Shown here: piece by piece, positions 53,137 through 63,282 of the stretch | Numbering within the stretch: position 1 is the first letter of the stretch | Layout: every line of letters begins with the position of its first letter | Notes under the pieces: generated by a model | Database searches by the model: none | Told to the model about the DNA's origin: nothing | What the model saw: the letters and a program-made list of their open reading frames with translations, nothing else | Source: Lachnospira sp. | GTDB taxonomy: Bacteria > Bacillota > Clostridia > Lachnospirales > Lachnospiraceae | Length of the DNA: 64,000 bases | Reading direction: 5' to 3' | NCBI GenBank assembly: GCA_015057605.1 | Contig: SVDX01000007.1 | Coordinates: 34,768 to 98,767 of the forward strand | Program-made: the position numbers and the translations under genes

Positions 53137-54135
53137 TTATGCATAACCGTCTTTTCCATTATTCTTTATACTGTATAATGCTTCATCTGCTTTTTGCATT
53201 AGGCTTTCATATGAAGCTCCCTCATCCGGATAGAAGGAAATACCAATACTTATTGTGATTTTTTTATTAACATCTCCATCTACATCCAGTTTTCTAACTG
53301 CCTCACAAAGATCTTTAGCCCTATCGTAAACGAGTTCCTTGTCATATGTATTCTTCATAATAACCATAAACTCGTCTCCACCAAATCTGCCTATTACGGA
53401 ATCCTCTTTGAACACCGATTTAATAATTTCAACAACGTCTATAAGTGTATGGTCTCCACATATATGTCCCCAATTGTCATTAACCTCTTTAAAATTGTCA
53501 ATGTCAATCAAAAGCAATGCAAATGGTACTCTCGTTTTATTACCAATTCTATACTCGAGATATTTTTGGCAGTATCTTTTGTTATATACATTAGTAAGTA
53601 CATCACGCTTATTTGCTTCGTCCAATTCTTTTATGACGTTTTTCTGAGTATATTTTATATATTCTGAATTAACCAACAAGTTAACAACTCTATCTAAAAG
53701 ATATGCGGATGCTCTTATTGCTTCCTCTGAACGAATCTCAATATTTTTTAATGCATTGAGATATTCATTTCTATCAATGCCAAGTTCATCTGCCAATCTG
53801 ATAAAATTGTCATAGTTAGGCTCTGATGACAATATCTGTCCACCTATTATCTTACCAAGTACCGTACCATCATCTAATTTAATATCAAAACTAAAATCCA
53901 TAAGTCCGGCATGACAATAATATACACCTTTATAATTACTATCACATAAAACGCAACGTCTTAATCCTTCCTTAGTTCCTCTTGTGTACTTTGTACAAAA
54001 ATCTTTAAATCCAATTTCGCCTGATATATAATCACCGTCTGCATCCATGGCAATAGTGGCCATTCCAGTAGCTTTTGACCATTCTGTCATAACCTGAGAC
54101 AATAACGACAAATCAAAAAAATCTGTTATGTGCAT
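53137..54135 (-). CDS. PocR-GGDEF diguanylate cyclase
   Basis: The N-terminal 165 residues match the PocR sensory domain (CTKYTRGTKEGLRRCVLCD, then KIIGGQILSSEP), which senses small organic molecules such as propanediol-type compounds. A helix links it to a GGDEF domain with the intact motif GRFGGDEFMVIM and the closing ADEALYSIKNNGKDGYA. It should make cyclic di-GMP. The RxxD inhibitory site is not in the expected place. It is soluble. The ATG has GGAGG 8 bases upstream. Confidence 0.92.
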   Translation of the reverse strand: MHITDFFDLSLLSQVMTEWSKATGMATIAMDADGDYISGEIGFKDFCTKYTRGTKEGLRRCVLCDSNYKGVYYCHAGLMDFSFDIKLDDGTVLGKIIGGQILSSEPNYDNFIRLADELGIDRNEYLNALKNIEIRSEEAIRASAYLLDRVVNLLVNSEYIKYTQKNVIKELDEANKRDVLTNVYNKRYCQKYLEYRIGNKTRVPFALLLIDIDNFKEVNDNWGHICGDHTLIDVVEIIKSVFKEDSVIGRFGGDEFMVIMKNTYDKELVYDRAKDLCEAVRKLDVDGDVNKKITISIGISFYPDEGASYESLMQKADEALYSIKNNGKDGYA

Positions 54136-54263
54136 GTTATCCTCCCACTTATACGCAATATTTTACCACGTATAAAATATAGATATACTCTAATACTAAT
54201 TTTATATTTTATATGCGAATAAATCAAGTAGTTTTTTTAACAAAGTAAAGAAGGAGGCTTTTT

Positions 54264-54668
54264 ATGAAACGCAATTTTATATTATGTGGATTGATTGGTG
54301 TATTTTTAGAAGTTATATGGACAGGCTTTATGTCTTTTACTAATTCTAATTTTTCATTAATGGCAACAACCTCCTTATGGATGTTTCCTATATATGGATG
54401 TGCTGCATTTATAAAACCTATTAGCAGAATTATTTGTAATTATAATTTCATAATTCGTGGTGGAATATACGTTATGCTTATATTTACTGGCGAATTTATA
54501 TTTGGTATGATTTTGAAAAATTTTGGTATTTGCCCTTGGAATTATAATAACGCCCCATACAATGTATGCGGCGTTATCAGACTTGATTATGCTCCTTTAT
54601 GGTTCATTTCCGGTCTTATTTTCGAAAAATTTTTGACTTCCAATTACTTTAACTGTACTGCCAAGTAA
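54264..54668 (+). CDS. Four-helix membrane protein of the CmpB-like (PF06541) group
   Basis: Hydrophobic helices alternate with short loops; the motifs TSLWMFPIYG and CPWNYNNAPYNVCGVIRLDY followed by APLWF are typical of the putative ABC-transporter type IV family PF06541. Function is not established. AAGGAGG lies 8 bases before the ATG. It converges with, and overlaps by 25 bp, the solute-binding lipoprotein gene on the other strand. Confidence 0.82.
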   Translation: MKRNFILCGLIGVFLEVIWTGFMSFTNSNFSLMATTSLWMFPIYGCAAFIKPISRIICNYNFIIRGGIYVMLIFTGEFIFGMILKNFGICPWNYNNAPYNVCGVIRLDYAPLWFISGLIFEKFLTSNYFNCTAK

Positions 54669-55909
54669 TTTTTTATTTTACCAAGCTCAGTTTCTACCGG
54701 CTCTCCGTCCCAAATGTTGTGGAACATAATTTCCACATACATATATAGCTCTGAAAGATTCATAAGCTTGGTTTTAGGAACTGAATTCTCGTATATTTTT
54801 ATTAAATCATTTAACTCAGCCTTTTCATATACAACGCTCTTTTTACAGCTAAGTTTACCCGAATACTGATAAAGCATATCTGCAGCGTCACTTGTTAAGA
54901 ATTGAGCAAATGAATTTGCTACGGCTTTGTTTGCTGAATATGGATTAACCATAACAAGCTCTGTTACCGAAAGCGCTCTTGCCGCTGCCAAGGAATTGAC
55001 ATCGGTATCATTCGTACTTATGGAAGGTATACTTGAAATATTGTAATCCACGTCACAATCAACTACAGCTTCCAAATCCTTTGTACTGAGTATTGAAAAT
55101 GCTGTTTTCCCAGTCTTAAAATTATCAATAACTGTTTTTGTTTCAATTACATTTCTATCAATACTAAAATAATTCTTTAAATCTTGAAATTCCTTAAGTG
55201 CATTTATTGCTTCCTGATTGTAGATATTAATATTATCTTTTTCATCTCCATTAACACCTGTAATATTAGTAACTCCGCCAATAAATGCATAATTGCTTAT
55301 TACATCTGATACATTCCATTCAAATACATTTTTGAAATCTACCATTTCTTCAGTAGGCTCAAATGTCTCTGCAAAATTGGCTAATTCTGCAAATGTGCTT
55401 ACTCCATCGCTTGAATACAAACGATTAGAAATAAAAAATGATGTATCGTAATATAACGGATATCCTAAAAGCTTTTCCTTATATGTCAGCGAAGCAATCG
55501 CCGATGAAGCATAATTGTCGGCATTATACAATTCTTTATTGGTATTTTCCATTGTAATACCTGCAAGATATGCTCTTTCTAAGTTGCTATGTGAAATCAT
55601 ATATAAATCAACACCACTGCCATCTGCTGTATTGCTTTTAGCTATATTTTCGATGTAATTAGCATTTTGCTTTATCAATAAATTTATTGTCACATTAGGA
55701 TATTTTTCTTTATATGCCACAACTGCTGCTTCTAAAAATTCTTTCATATTAGAATCTGTATAATACATATTTATTATAGCATTTGTATCCTGCGCCACAC
55801 TCATATCTTCTGTATACAATTCCTTATATGTGTGCTTCTTTTTGCAGGCGCACATTGAAAAAATCATACATATAACCAAAAGTACTGCTGTTACTTTCTT
55901 CATTTTCAT
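54644..55909 (-). CDS. Family 1 extracellular solute-binding lipoprotein
   Basis: The ATG at 55909 has AAGGAGG 8 bases upstream and gives a lipoprotein signal (KKVTAVLLVICMIFSMCAC). The mature protein resembles sugar-binding ABC components (KEKYPNVTINLLIKQN, LGYPLYYDTSFFISNRLY, ANSFAQFLTSDAADMLY). No permease genes are adjacent, so the transporter partner lies elsewhere or the protein acts as a receptor. An ATG at 55939 lies inside the end of argD. It follows argD by 17 bp and may ride on its transcript. Confidence 0.85.
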   Translation of the reverse strand: MKMKKVTAVLLVICMIFSMCACKKKHTYKELYTEDMSVAQDTNAIINMYYTDSNMKEFLEAAVVAYKEKYPNVTINLLIKQNANYIENIAKSNTADGSGVDLYMISHSNLERAYLAGITMENTNKELYNADNYASSAIASLTYKEKLLGYPLYYDTSFFISNRLYSSDGVSTFAELANFAETFEPTEEMVDFKNVFEWNVSDVISNYAFIGGVTNITGVNGDEKDNINIYNQEAINALKEFQDLKNYFSIDRNVIETKTVIDNFKTGKTAFSILSTKDLEAVVDCDVDYNISSIPSISTNDTDVNSLAAARALSVTELVMVNPYSANKAVANSFAQFLTSDAADMLYQYSGKLSCKKSVVYEKAELNDLIKIYENSVPKTKLMNLSELYMYVEIMFHNIWDGEPVETELGKIKNYLAVQLK

Positions 55910-55926
55910 AGAGAAAACCTCCTTAA

Positions 55927-57111
55927 CTATTGCAAACACTCTTTAAGGATAACTATCATCTTATCCACATCTTCCTTTGTAATAATTAAAGGTGGTACAA
56001 AACGTATTACGTTTTGGCTTGCCGAAATAAGTATAAGTCCGGCATCCATAGCCTTTTTAACAACATCACCCACTGGTATATTAAGTTCAAGTCCCTGCAT
56101 AAGACCCATACCACGGCGTTCTTTAACGCTGTCATATTCCTTTGCAAGAAGTTCTAATTGTTCCTCTAAATATTTTCCAACTTCTTTTACATTTTCTAAT
56201 ATATTCTCTTCTTCAAATATATCAAATACTGTGCTTACCGCCTGTGTAGCAAGTGGATTGCCACCGTAAGTTGTTCCATGATCACCTGGAACTAAAGCCT
56301 TTGCAACATCTGCCTTTGCAACAAATGCGCCAACAGGTATACCACAGCCTAATGCCTTTGCACATGTCATAATATCTGGTGTTACACCATATTGCTGATA
56401 TGCAAACATAGAACCTGTACGACCCATACCACACTGAATTTCATCAAGAATAAGAAGTATTCCCTTTTCATCACATATCTTTCTTACTTCTGTAATAAAT
56501 TCTTTTGTAGCAGGGAAAATACCGCCTTCACCCTGTACTGTTTCAAAAAGAATAGCACAAGTCTTATCATTGATTAATGCCTTAACGCTGTCTAAATCAT
56601 TATAATCAGCAAATTTAATACCTGGAATCAATGGTCCGAAGGCTTCTTGATATTTCTTATTACCTGTTACAGATAAAGCACCCATACTTCTTCCGTGGAA
56701 GGAATGATTCATAGCTATAATCTCATGGTCTGTGCTTCCATCCTTTAAATATGCATATTTTTTAGCAAGCTTAATTGCACCTTCAATAGCTTCTGTACCA
56801 CTGTTAGTAAAGAATACCTTATCAAGTCCACTTGCCTTAACTAACTTTGCTGCTGCTAAAGCCATTGGCTCGCTGTAATAGTAGTTAGATGTGTGAACAA
56901 TCTTGTCCACCTGTGCCTTTATGGCATCATTATATTTTTTATTATTGTAGCCTAAAGCAAATACAGCAATACCAGCACAAAAATCAAGATATTCCTTGCC
57001 ATCGTTGTCATATAAATGCACACCATTACCATGGTCAAATACTATCTGATAACGATTATATGTATGTATTAAGTTGCTTTCAGCCATATCTATAATCTTA
57101 TTTGTCTCCAT
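55927..57111 (-). CDS. argD: Acetylornithine aminotransferase
   Basis: This class III PLP-dependent aminotransferase converts N-acetylglutamate semialdehyde to N-acetylornithine. It shows [40 protein letters not shown], the PLP Lys in [15 protein letters not shown], and [13 protein letters not shown]. Length 394 is normal. The start overlaps argB by 14 bp. It is the last arginine gene of the argCJBD cluster. Confidence 0.96.
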   Translation of the reverse strand: METNKIIDMAESNLIHTYNRYQIVFDHGNGVHLYDNDGKEYLDFCAGIAVFALGYNNKKYNDAIKAQVDKIVHTSNYYYSEPMALAAAKLVKASGLDKVFFTNSGTEAIEGAIKLAKKYAYLKDGSTDHEIIAMNHSFHGRSMGALSVTGNKKYQEAFGPLIPGIKFADYNDLDSVKALINDKTCAILFETVQGEGGIFPATKEFITEVRKICDEKGILLILDEIQCGMGRTGSMFAYQQYGVTPDIMTCAKALGCGIPVGAFVAKADVAKALVPGDHGTTYGGNPLATQAVSTVFDIFEEENILENVKEVGKYLEEQLELLAKEYDSVKERRGMGLMQGLELNIPVGDVVKKAMDAGLILISASQNVIRFVPPLIITKEDVDKMIVILKECLQ

Positions 57112-58000
57112 TATAAAACCTCTCTGCGTTGTTATTTAAAATAGCAGTCCCAATCCCTTTGTTAGTAAATATTTCTAACAATAGGCAGTGTGGCTTTCTT
57201 CCGTCCAAAATATGAACTCTTGATACGCCGCTTTCAATAGCATCAATACAGTTGTTAAGCTTTGGAAGCATACCTCCACCAATAAATCCATCACTGATTA
57301 ATGCTCTTGCTTCATCAAGACTAAGCTCTGAAATAAGTGTAGACTTATCAGAAGGATCCTTATATACACCTTCAATATCTGTTAAGAACGCAAGCTTTTC
57401 TGCATTAACTGCTGTTGCAATTGCACATGCCGCATCATCTGCATTGATGTTGTATGTATTAAAGTCATCATCTATACCGATTGGACAAATAATTGGTAAG
57501 AAATCATTTTCAAGAAGTGTGTAAATAATGCTTGGATCAACATTTTTAACCTCACCTACAAATCCGATATCTTCGCCATTTGAATATTTTTTATTAACCT
57601 GAAGCATTGCGCCGTCCTTACCACTGATACCACAAGCCTTAACGCCTAATTCTTCAACGATTTTAACAAGGCTCTTATTAACCTTGTTAAGAACCATCTC
57701 TGCTATCTCCATTGTTGGTTCATCTGTAACACGAAGACCGTTAACAAACTTTGTATCCATACCAACCTTGTCAATCCACTTTGTAATTTCCTTACCGCCA
57801 CCATGAACGATAATAGGCTTAAATCCTACAAGCTTAAGTAATACAACATCTTCAATTACTTTTCTCTTTAAATCTTCGTCAACCATAGCGCTTCCGCCGT
57901 ATTTAACAACGATAATCTTACGATTGAATTTTTGTATGTATGGTAACGCTTCTATAAGCACCTCTGCCTTTTGTAACTCTAAATCTTTTTGTCCGTCCAT
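57098..58000 (-). CDS. argB: Acetylglutamate kinase
   Basis: ArgB phosphorylates N-acetylglutamate. Motifs include [31 protein letters not shown] and [12 protein letters not shown]. The N-terminal helix before the core (about 1-25) is of the kind seen in arginine-inhibited hexameric forms, which would allow feedback control. It lies between argJ and argD with a 19-bp gap and a 14-bp overlap. Confidence 0.96.
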   Translation of the reverse strand: MDGQKDLELQKAEVLIEALPYIQKFNRKIIVVKYGGSAMVDEDLKRKVIEDVVLLKLVGFKPIIVHGGGKEITKWIDKVGMDTKFVNGLRVTDEPTMEIAEMVLNKVNKSLVKIVEELGVKACGISGKDGAMLQVNKKYSNGEDIGFVGEVKNVDPSIIYTLLENDFLPIICPIGIDDDFNTYNINADDAACAIATAVNAEKLAFLTDIEGVYKDPSDKSTLISELSLDEARALISDGFIGGGMLPKLNNCIDAIESGVSRVHILDGRKPHCLLLEIFTNKGIGTAILNNNAERFYNGDK

Positions 58001-58019
58001 ATCCTATTTTCCTCCATTA

Positions 58020-59243
58020 TTAAGAACGATAATCAGCATTTATTTTAACATAATCGAATGTCAAATCGCAACCCCAAGCTGTAGCACTTTCGCTACCCTG
58101 CTTGATATCTGCAATTGCTGTTACCTGCTTCTTTGATAAAATCTCTGTTGCAAATTCTTCGCTATAATCAGTTGCCATACCATTTTCAACGATTTTAAGC
58201 TTGCCAGCTTCGCTTTCAAAGTAGATATCTACCTTTTCAGGGTCGAAATTGGCTGTTGAATAACCCATTGCGCAAAGGATTCTTCCCCAGTTAGCATCAT
58301 GTCCGAAAACTGCTGCCTTTGTAAGGCTTGATGTTACAATAGACTTACTAAGTGTAACTGCCTGTGCCTTTGTTGCCGCATTTACAACCTTTACCTCAAA
58401 AAGACATGTTGCACCTTCGCCATCCTCTGCAATCTTCTTTGCAAGAACTTCATTTACATAGTATAGGGCATCATAAAATGTCTTATAATCTTCATTTTCT
58501 TCTGTAATTTCGTCGTTACCTGCAAGACCATTTGCTAATACCAAAACTGTGTCATTTGTTGATGTGTCGCCATCAACTGAAATCATATTAAATGTATCAG
58601 CAATAATATTGCTTAAAGCCTTCTGTAATAATTCCTTGCTGATGTTAACATCAGTTGTGATAAATCCAAGCATTGTAGCCATATTTGGATGAATCATACC
58701 TGAACCTTTACACATACCGCCAATTGTTACTTCCTTGCCTCCAATCATAACTGAAACAGCAACCTTTTTTGGTACTGTGTCTGTTGTCATAATAGCCTCT
58801 GCTGCCAAATCACAATCAGCTAATGTATCGCCAAGCCCAGCTGGAAGCTTCTTAATACCAGCCTTAATAACATCCATTGGTAACTGCTTACCGATAACAC
58901 CTGTTGATGCAACTAAAACTGCATCCTGTGGAATGTTAAGTTCATCTGCTACAGCTTTAGCCATATCCATACAATATCCATAGCCAACTTCACCTGTACA
59001 AGCATTAGCAACACCTGAGTTAACTACTACTGCCTGTGCCATAGGTGATTCGTATACAACCTTTTGGTCCCATTTTACAGGTGCTGCCTTTACAAGATTA
59101 GTTGTAAATGTTCCAGCTACCTTACATGGCACTTCACTATATACAAGAGCCATATCCTTTTTTACGTTATTCTTAATTCCTGCGTTAAGTCCTGTTGCCT
59201 TAAAACCTTTAGCGGCAACAACGCCTTTATCTAACATTTTCAT
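58020..59243 (-). CDS. argJ: Bifunctional ornithine acetyltransferase / acetylglutamate synthase
   Basis: ArgJ recycles the acetyl group from acetylornithine to glutamate. It is made as a precursor that cuts itself at the Ala-Thr bond in NMATMLGFITTD, which is present. Other motifs are GMCKGSGMIHPN, DTSTNDTV and VFGHDANWGRILCA. GGAGG lies 7 bases before the ATG. Its presence indicates the cyclic arginine pathway; whether it also makes acetylglutamate from acetyl-CoA cannot be told. Confidence 0.96.
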   Translation of the reverse strand: MKMLDKGVVAAKGFKATGLNAGIKNNVKKDMALVYSEVPCKVAGTFTTNLVKAAPVKWDQKVVYESPMAQAVVVNSGVANACTGEVGYGYCMDMAKAVADELNIPQDAVLVASTGVIGKQLPMDVIKAGIKKLPAGLGDTLADCDLAAEAIMTTDTVPKKVAVSVMIGGKEVTIGGMCKGSGMIHPNMATMLGFITTDVNISKELLQKALSNIIADTFNMISVDGDTSTNDTVLVLANGLAGNDEITEENEDYKTFYDALYYVNEVLAKKIAEDGEGATCLFEVKVVNAATKAQAVTLSKSIVTSSLTKAAVFGHDANWGRILCAMGYSTANFDPEKVDIYFESEAGKLKIVENGMATDYSEEFATEILSKKQVTAIADIKQGSESATAWGCDLTFDYVKINADYRS

Positions 59244-59268
59244 AATAATTCCTCCGATTTATTGCAAA

Positions 59269-60309
59269 TTATGGGAACATTGGTGCCTGTAAAAGACCCA
59301 TTGTCTCATCTAATCCAAACATAAGATTCATGTTCTGAACTGCCTGACCTGCTGCACCCTTTACAACATTATCAAGTGCGCCCATCATAACGATGTGACC
59401 TGTTCTTTCATCTATCTTAAAGTTAACATCTACATAGTTGCTGCCTTCAACCCATCTTGTCTCTGGGCAAACATCCTTTTCAAGAACTCTGACAAACTTT
59501 TCATTCTTATAATATTTGTCATATACAGCCTTAACCTCTTCATATGTAACATCCTTTACAAGCTTTGCATATGAAGTTACTAAAATACCTCTATTCATAG
59601 GAACAAGGTGTGGTGTAAACATAAGCTTAATGTCCTTGCCAGCCGCATAACCTAACTGTTCTTCAATCTCAGGTGTATGTCTGTGAGTTGTTACACCGTA
59701 AGCCTTGATATTTTCATTGACTTCACAGAAAAGATTAGCTACCTTAGCACCTCTACCTGCACCTGAGGTACCTGATTTTGCATCTATAATAATTGAATCT
59801 GTATCAATTAAACCTTCCTTAACTAATGGATAAATTGTAAGGATAGAACATGTTGTATAACAACCTGGGTTAGCTATAAGTCTCTTACCCTTGATATCTT
59901 CTCTATTGATTTCGCAAAGACCGTATACAGCCTCTTCAATAAACTGTGGGCTCTTGTGTTCAATGCCATACCATTTCTCATATACACTTACATCCTTAAT
60001 TCTAAAGTCAGCACTAAGGTCAATAATCTTAGTCTGCTTTAAAATGTCTTCTGTAACTAAAGATGCACATAAGCCCTGTGGTGTTGCAGTAAATATTACA
60101 TCAACCTGCTTAGCTAATTCTTCCATATTATCATCCATGCATACATCATCGACTATCTCAAACATATTCTGATAAACTTCCGAATACTTCTTATCTATAT
60201 AGCTTCTTGAGCCGTACCACACAACCTTTGCTTCCTTGTGTCCTAATAATAATCTAACTAATTCATTACCTGCGTATCCTGTCGCACCAATTATACCAAC
60301 TTTAATCAT
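59269..60309 (-). CDS. argC: N-acetyl-gamma-glutamyl-phosphate reductase
   Basis: ArgC reduces acetylglutamyl phosphate. The NADP-binding start VGIIGATGYAGNELVRLL, the catalytic Cys in NPGCYTTCSI and the motif HRHTPEIEEQLG are all present in 346 residues. GGAGG lies 6 bases before the ATG. It leads the operon argCJBD and is preceded by a structured leader and an ArgR box. Confidence 0.96.
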   Translation of the reverse strand: MIKVGIIGATGYAGNELVRLLLGHKEAKVVWYGSRSYIDKKYSEVYQNMFEIVDDVCMDDNMEELAKQVDVIFTATPQGLCASLVTEDILKQTKIIDLSADFRIKDVSVYEKWYGIEHKSPQFIEEAVYGLCEINREDIKGKRLIANPGCYTTCSILTIYPLVKEGLIDTDSIIIDAKSGTSGAGRGAKVANLFCEVNENIKAYGVTTHRHTPEIEEQLGYAAGKDIKLMFTPHLVPMNRGILVTSYAKLVKDVTYEEVKAVYDKYYKNEKFVRVLEKDVCPETRWVEGSNYVDVNFKIDERTGHIVMMGALDNVVKGAAGQAVQNMNLMFGLDETMGLLQAPMFP

Positions 60310-60331
60310 AAGTCGCCTCCATAAAATTCTC

Positions 60332-60456
60332 TATTTAAGACTCGCCTGAGAGTCTTAGTGCGGAATTCGGGTCAGCTTTAGCTGGCATCTTTCCTATCCG
60401 AATTCCTGCACATATATATTCATCAGACAGAAGTTATTTCATGTCTGATGAATTTG
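60332..60456 (-). promoter_or_regulatory. Structured leader of the argC operon
   Basis: On the minus strand the 5' leader of about 150 bases can form three hairpins: TTCATCAGACA/TGTCTGATGAA (60455-60419 region), a compound stem GGAATTCGG/CCGAATTCC that encloses CAGCT-AA-AGCTG (60402-60362), and AAGACTC-TCAGGC-GAGTCTT (60355-60336) just before the ribosome site. It is not a T-box (no TGGNACC-type bulge) and I do not recognise a known riboswitch class. It could be an attenuator or an uncharacterised element. Confidence 0.5.
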
Positions 60457-60465
60457 TCTTACTAC

Positions 60466-60494
60466 ATATTAAAACAAGTTTGCAAATATGTAAA
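60466..60494 (-). promoter_or_regulatory. Promoter of argCJBD
   Basis: TTTACA (60494-60489), a 17-bp spacer and TAATAT (60471-60466) point leftward; transcription would start near 60459, just ahead of the structured leader. Confidence 0.65.
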
Positions 60495-60503
60495 GAGCTT
60501 TTT

Positions 60504-60518
60504 TGAATTTTTATTCAT
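60504..60518. promoter_or_regulatory. ArgR/AhrC operator (ARG box)
   Basis: ATGAATAAAAATTCA on the minus strand matches the ARG-box palindrome TGAAT-N4-ATTCA recognised by ArgR/AhrC. It lies 10 bp upstream of the argC -35 and about 50 bp upstream of the argG -35, so it could control both. A weaker second half-site (TGCATAAATATGAA) overlaps to the right. Confidence 0.75.
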
Positions 60519-60566
60519 ATTTATGCAAATTTTTTGTATATTATGCAATACATTTGAAAATATAAC

Positions 60567-60595
60567 TTGATTATTTTACATAGATGATGTATATT
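60567..60595 (+). promoter_or_regulatory. Promoter of argG
   Basis: TTGATT (60567-60572), a 17-bp spacer and TATATT (60590-60595) lie about 38 bases before the argG ATG. Confidence 0.6.
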
Positions 60596-60633
60596 ATTTT
60601 CATTAAGAAAAATATCTAGGAGGATTATTTAAG

Positions 60634-61848
60634 ATGAAAGAAAAAGTTGTTCTCGCATATTCAGGCGGACTTGATACTACAGCAATCATTCCTTGGTTAA
60701 AGGAAAACTATGATTACGAAGTTATTTGCTGTTGTATAGATGTTGGACAGGAAAGTGAACTTGACGGATTAGAAGAAAGAGCTAAATTATCAGGTGCTGA
60801 AAAGTTATACATACTTGATGTAGTTGATGAATTTGTTGATGAATACATCATTCCAACAGTTCAAGCTAACGCAGTTTATGAGAATAAATATTTATTAGGT
60901 ACTTCATTTGCAAGACCAGTTATCGCTAAAAAATTAGTTGAAATCGCTAAAAAAGAAGGCGCTGTTGCTATCTGCCACGGTGCTACAGGTAAGGGTAATG
61001 ACCAGGTTCGTTTCGAACTTTCAATCAAGGCATTAGCTCCAGAAATCAAAATCATTGCTCCTTGGAGATGCAAAGAAACTTGGAAGATGAATTCTCGTGA
61101 AGACGAAATCGAATACTGCAAGCAACATGGTATTGATTTACCATTCTCAGCAGATTCAAGCTACAGCCGTGACCGTAACTTATGGCATATCAGCCACGAA
61201 GGTCTTGAACTTGAATTACCATCTAACGAACCAAACTATGATCACTTATTAGTTCTTGGTGTTTCACCTGAAAAGGCACCAGACGAAGGCGAATATGTTA
61301 CTATGACATTTGAAGCTGGTGTTCCAACAAGCGTTAATGGCAAGAAGATGAAGGCATCTGATATTATCAGAGAGCTTAACAAGCTTGGTGGCAAGCATGG
61401 TATTGGTATCATCGATATCGTTGAAAACCGTGTTGTTGGTATGAAGTCACGTGGTGTATATGAAACTCCTGGTGGAACAATCCTTATGGAAGCACATACA
61501 CAGCTTGAAGAACTTATCTTAGACAGAGATACATTAGCATATAAGAAGCTTGTAGCTACAAAGTTTGCTGATTTAGTATATGAAGGAAAATGGTTTACAC
61601 CACTTAGAGAAGCATTACAAGCATTTGTTGTTTCAACACAAAAGAATGTTACAGGTGAAGTTAAGTTCAAGCTTTACAAGGGTAACATCATCAAGGCTGG
61701 TACAACTTCTCCATATTCATTATACAATGAATCACTTGCAAGCTTTACAACAGGCGAGCTTTATGACCACCATGATGCTGAAGGTTTCATCAACTTATTC
61801 GGCTTATCAATGAAGGTTAGAGCTATGATGGAAGAAAATAATAAGTAA
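60634..61848 (+). CDS. argG: Argininosuccinate synthase
   Basis: ArgG joins citrulline and aspartate with ATP. The ATP-binding loop [15 protein letters not shown] starts the protein, followed by [16 protein letters not shown] and [14 protein letters not shown], both diagnostic. Length 404 is standard. AGGAGG lies 10 bases before the ATG. It is transcribed away from argCJBD. argH and argF, needed to complete the pathway, are not in the window. Confidence 0.97.
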   Translation: MKEKVVLAYSGGLDTTAIIPWLKENYDYEVICCCIDVGQESELDGLEERAKLSGAEKLYILDVVDEFVDEYIIPTVQANAVYENKYLLGTSFARPVIAKKLVEIAKKEGAVAICHGATGKGNDQVRFELSIKALAPEIKIIAPWRCKETWKMNSREDEIEYCKQHGIDLPFSADSSYSRDRNLWHISHEGLELELPSNEPNYDHLLVLGVSPEKAPDEGEYVTMTFEAGVPTSVNGKKMKASDIIRELNKLGGKHGIGIIDIVENRVVGMKSRGVYETPGGTILMEAHTQLEELILDRDTLAYKKLVATKFADLVYEGKWFTPLREALQAFVVSTQKNVTGEVKFKLYKGNIIKAGTTSPYSLYNESLASFTTGELYDHHDAEGFINLFGLSMKVRAMMEENNK

Positions 61849-61858
61849 TAAATAAATT

Positions 61859-61916
61859 AACACATATGTAAGAAGAGATGGTGCTAAATGCTCTTCTTAG
61901 CATATGTGTTTTTTAT
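61859..61916 (+). terminator. Terminator of argG
   Basis: AACACATATG, AAGAAGAG and their complements form a long interrupted stem, followed by TTTTTT on the plus strand. It lies between argG and a converging gene. Confidence 0.85.
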
Positions 61917-61930
61917 TGTAATTTTAGTTT

Positions 61931-62587
61931 CTAACAATATATAACCTTTTTTAAGTACTTTTTATCCTGATCCACCAGATATATCCTATAGTTCTTCTTA
62001 TTTACTAATACATTAATGCTATCCCCTGGGAAATATATGTCATCATAGCTTTTATCTAATAATCTACTGTTAAACACGTATATCTTTCCATTTTCTGCAG
62101 TATAGCTACATTCAATAAAATATTTTCCTTTTTTGGCATTGTAACCAGTATGATTAACAATGGCATTAATCCTTTTTCCTTTTTCAGCAAGAGCATATTC
62201 AATGTCTACCGCTATCTGTTGCAAATAAAGTTTTCCTATTCCAAATAACAACAACGCCCCAAACACTAATAACATAAGTGGAACTACCCATAATATAACA
62301 TTATCCCTTATCGGTTGAAGTTTTGTTTCATCGTAATACAGTCTAATTGTATCTCCTTCATCTCTCCATAAAGCTCCAGTATTCAGATGAACATTTTCAT
62401 ATAATTTGCCATTATATACATATGTAACATAGATACCACTTTCTCCAATGGAACTAACTCTACCTACAAATGATGAGGCAGTATTCACTAACTTAACCGA
62501 ATTTACTAAACTCGTAAAACTAACTATAATCATAATTACCGAGATAACCATAACTGTTAATTCCAATCTTTTCAAAAATTTTTCCAT
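61931..62587 (-). CDS. DUF3592-like membrane protein, copy 1
   Basis: Two transmembrane helices (about 10-32 and 98-118) flank an outer domain of about 60 residues with IYVTYVYNGKLYENV and TIRLYYDETK, the pattern of DUF3592 proteins. A second cytoplasmic region has a similar beta pattern (KYFIECSYTAENGKIYVF). It is 4 bp downstream of the second copy, with which it shares length and plan. Function is unknown. Confidence 0.72.
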   Translation of the reverse strand: MEKFLKRLELTVMVISVIMIIVSFTSLVNSVKLVNTASSFVGRVSSIGESGIYVTYVYNGKLYENVHLNTGALWRDEGDTIRLYYDETKLQPIRDNVILWVVPLMLLVFGALLLFGIGKLYLQQIAVDIEYALAEKGKRINAIVNHTGYNAKKGKYFIECSYTAENGKIYVFNSRLLDKSYDDIYFPGDSINVLVNKKNYRIYLVDQDKKYLKKVIYC

Positions 62588-62591
62588 AGTT

Positions 62592-63248
62592 TTATACTAC
62601 CTCCTTCTTCCCATAATATATCCTGTTTATCTTATAATTGTCCTTATCTACAAGCACCTTAATCGAACTTCCTATCGGATAAGCATCATATATAGAACTA
62701 TAAAATGTCCCACTAGTAAAAATATATTTAACCTCTTCTAATTCATAAGAACATAGAAAATAATATGCTGTCGCTCTTTTACCTTGTATTTCTTTAATTT
62801 CTTCAATAACACAATCAAGAACAACTCCATTTTCTTCAGTAAGTGCCTCAGATGCATTTGCTCCAAAAGATTTAAACAGCTTACACATTCCTAATATAAC
62901 AATAATAAAAATCGTAGCTGCAACAATTGGAAAAATATTATATCCCATTGTAGTAACTTCATTAGGATTATTAGGATTTATGTATAATTTAACCTTGTCT
63001 CCTTTATTCACCATATTTACAGCGGCTATTCTCACCTCTTTATATTCTTGTCCCTTATATGTATAATCTGCATATACAGTTATGTGGGTTGTTTCATCTG
63101 AATAATACGACTCAACTTTACTAACAGTTCCTCCCACGCTATCATACTTTACTGCAATTTCGATAAAATTCCATATTTCAAATCCAAAACATAATACAAA
63201 AAGTATTACTATTACTGCTACTGTAATTTTATACGCTTTATTCTTCAT
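62592..63248 (-). CDS. DUF3592-like membrane protein, copy 2
   Basis: The same plan as the neighbour is seen: a helix at about 8-30, an outer domain with ITVYADYTYKGQEYKEVRI and KVKLYINPNNPNEV, a second helix near 105-122 and a cytoplasmic part with FLCSYELEEVKYIF and IKVLVDKDNYKINRIY. Identity between the copies is low but aligned throughout, so they are old tandem duplicates. GGAG lies 9 bases before the ATG. Confidence 0.72.
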   Translation of the reverse strand: MKNKAYKITVAVIVILFVLCFGFEIWNFIEIAVKYDSVGGTVSKVESYYSDETTHITVYADYTYKGQEYKEVRIAAVNMVNKGDKVKLYINPNNPNEVTTMGYNIFPIVAATIFIIVILGMCKLFKSFGANASEALTEENGVVLDCVIEEIKEIQGKRATAYYFLCSYELEEVKYIFTSGTFYSSIYDAYPIGSSIKVLVDKDNYKINRIYYGKKEVV

Positions 63249-63282
63249 AAAATAGCTCCTTTCACAGAAACCAATCCCTCTC

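Noticed and set aside
60332..60360. Glycine-riboswitch-like ACTCTCAGG sequence in the argC leader
   Set aside because: Only this short string fits. The rest of the glycine aptamer is absent and the string is simply one arm and loop of a GACTC/GAGTC hairpin.
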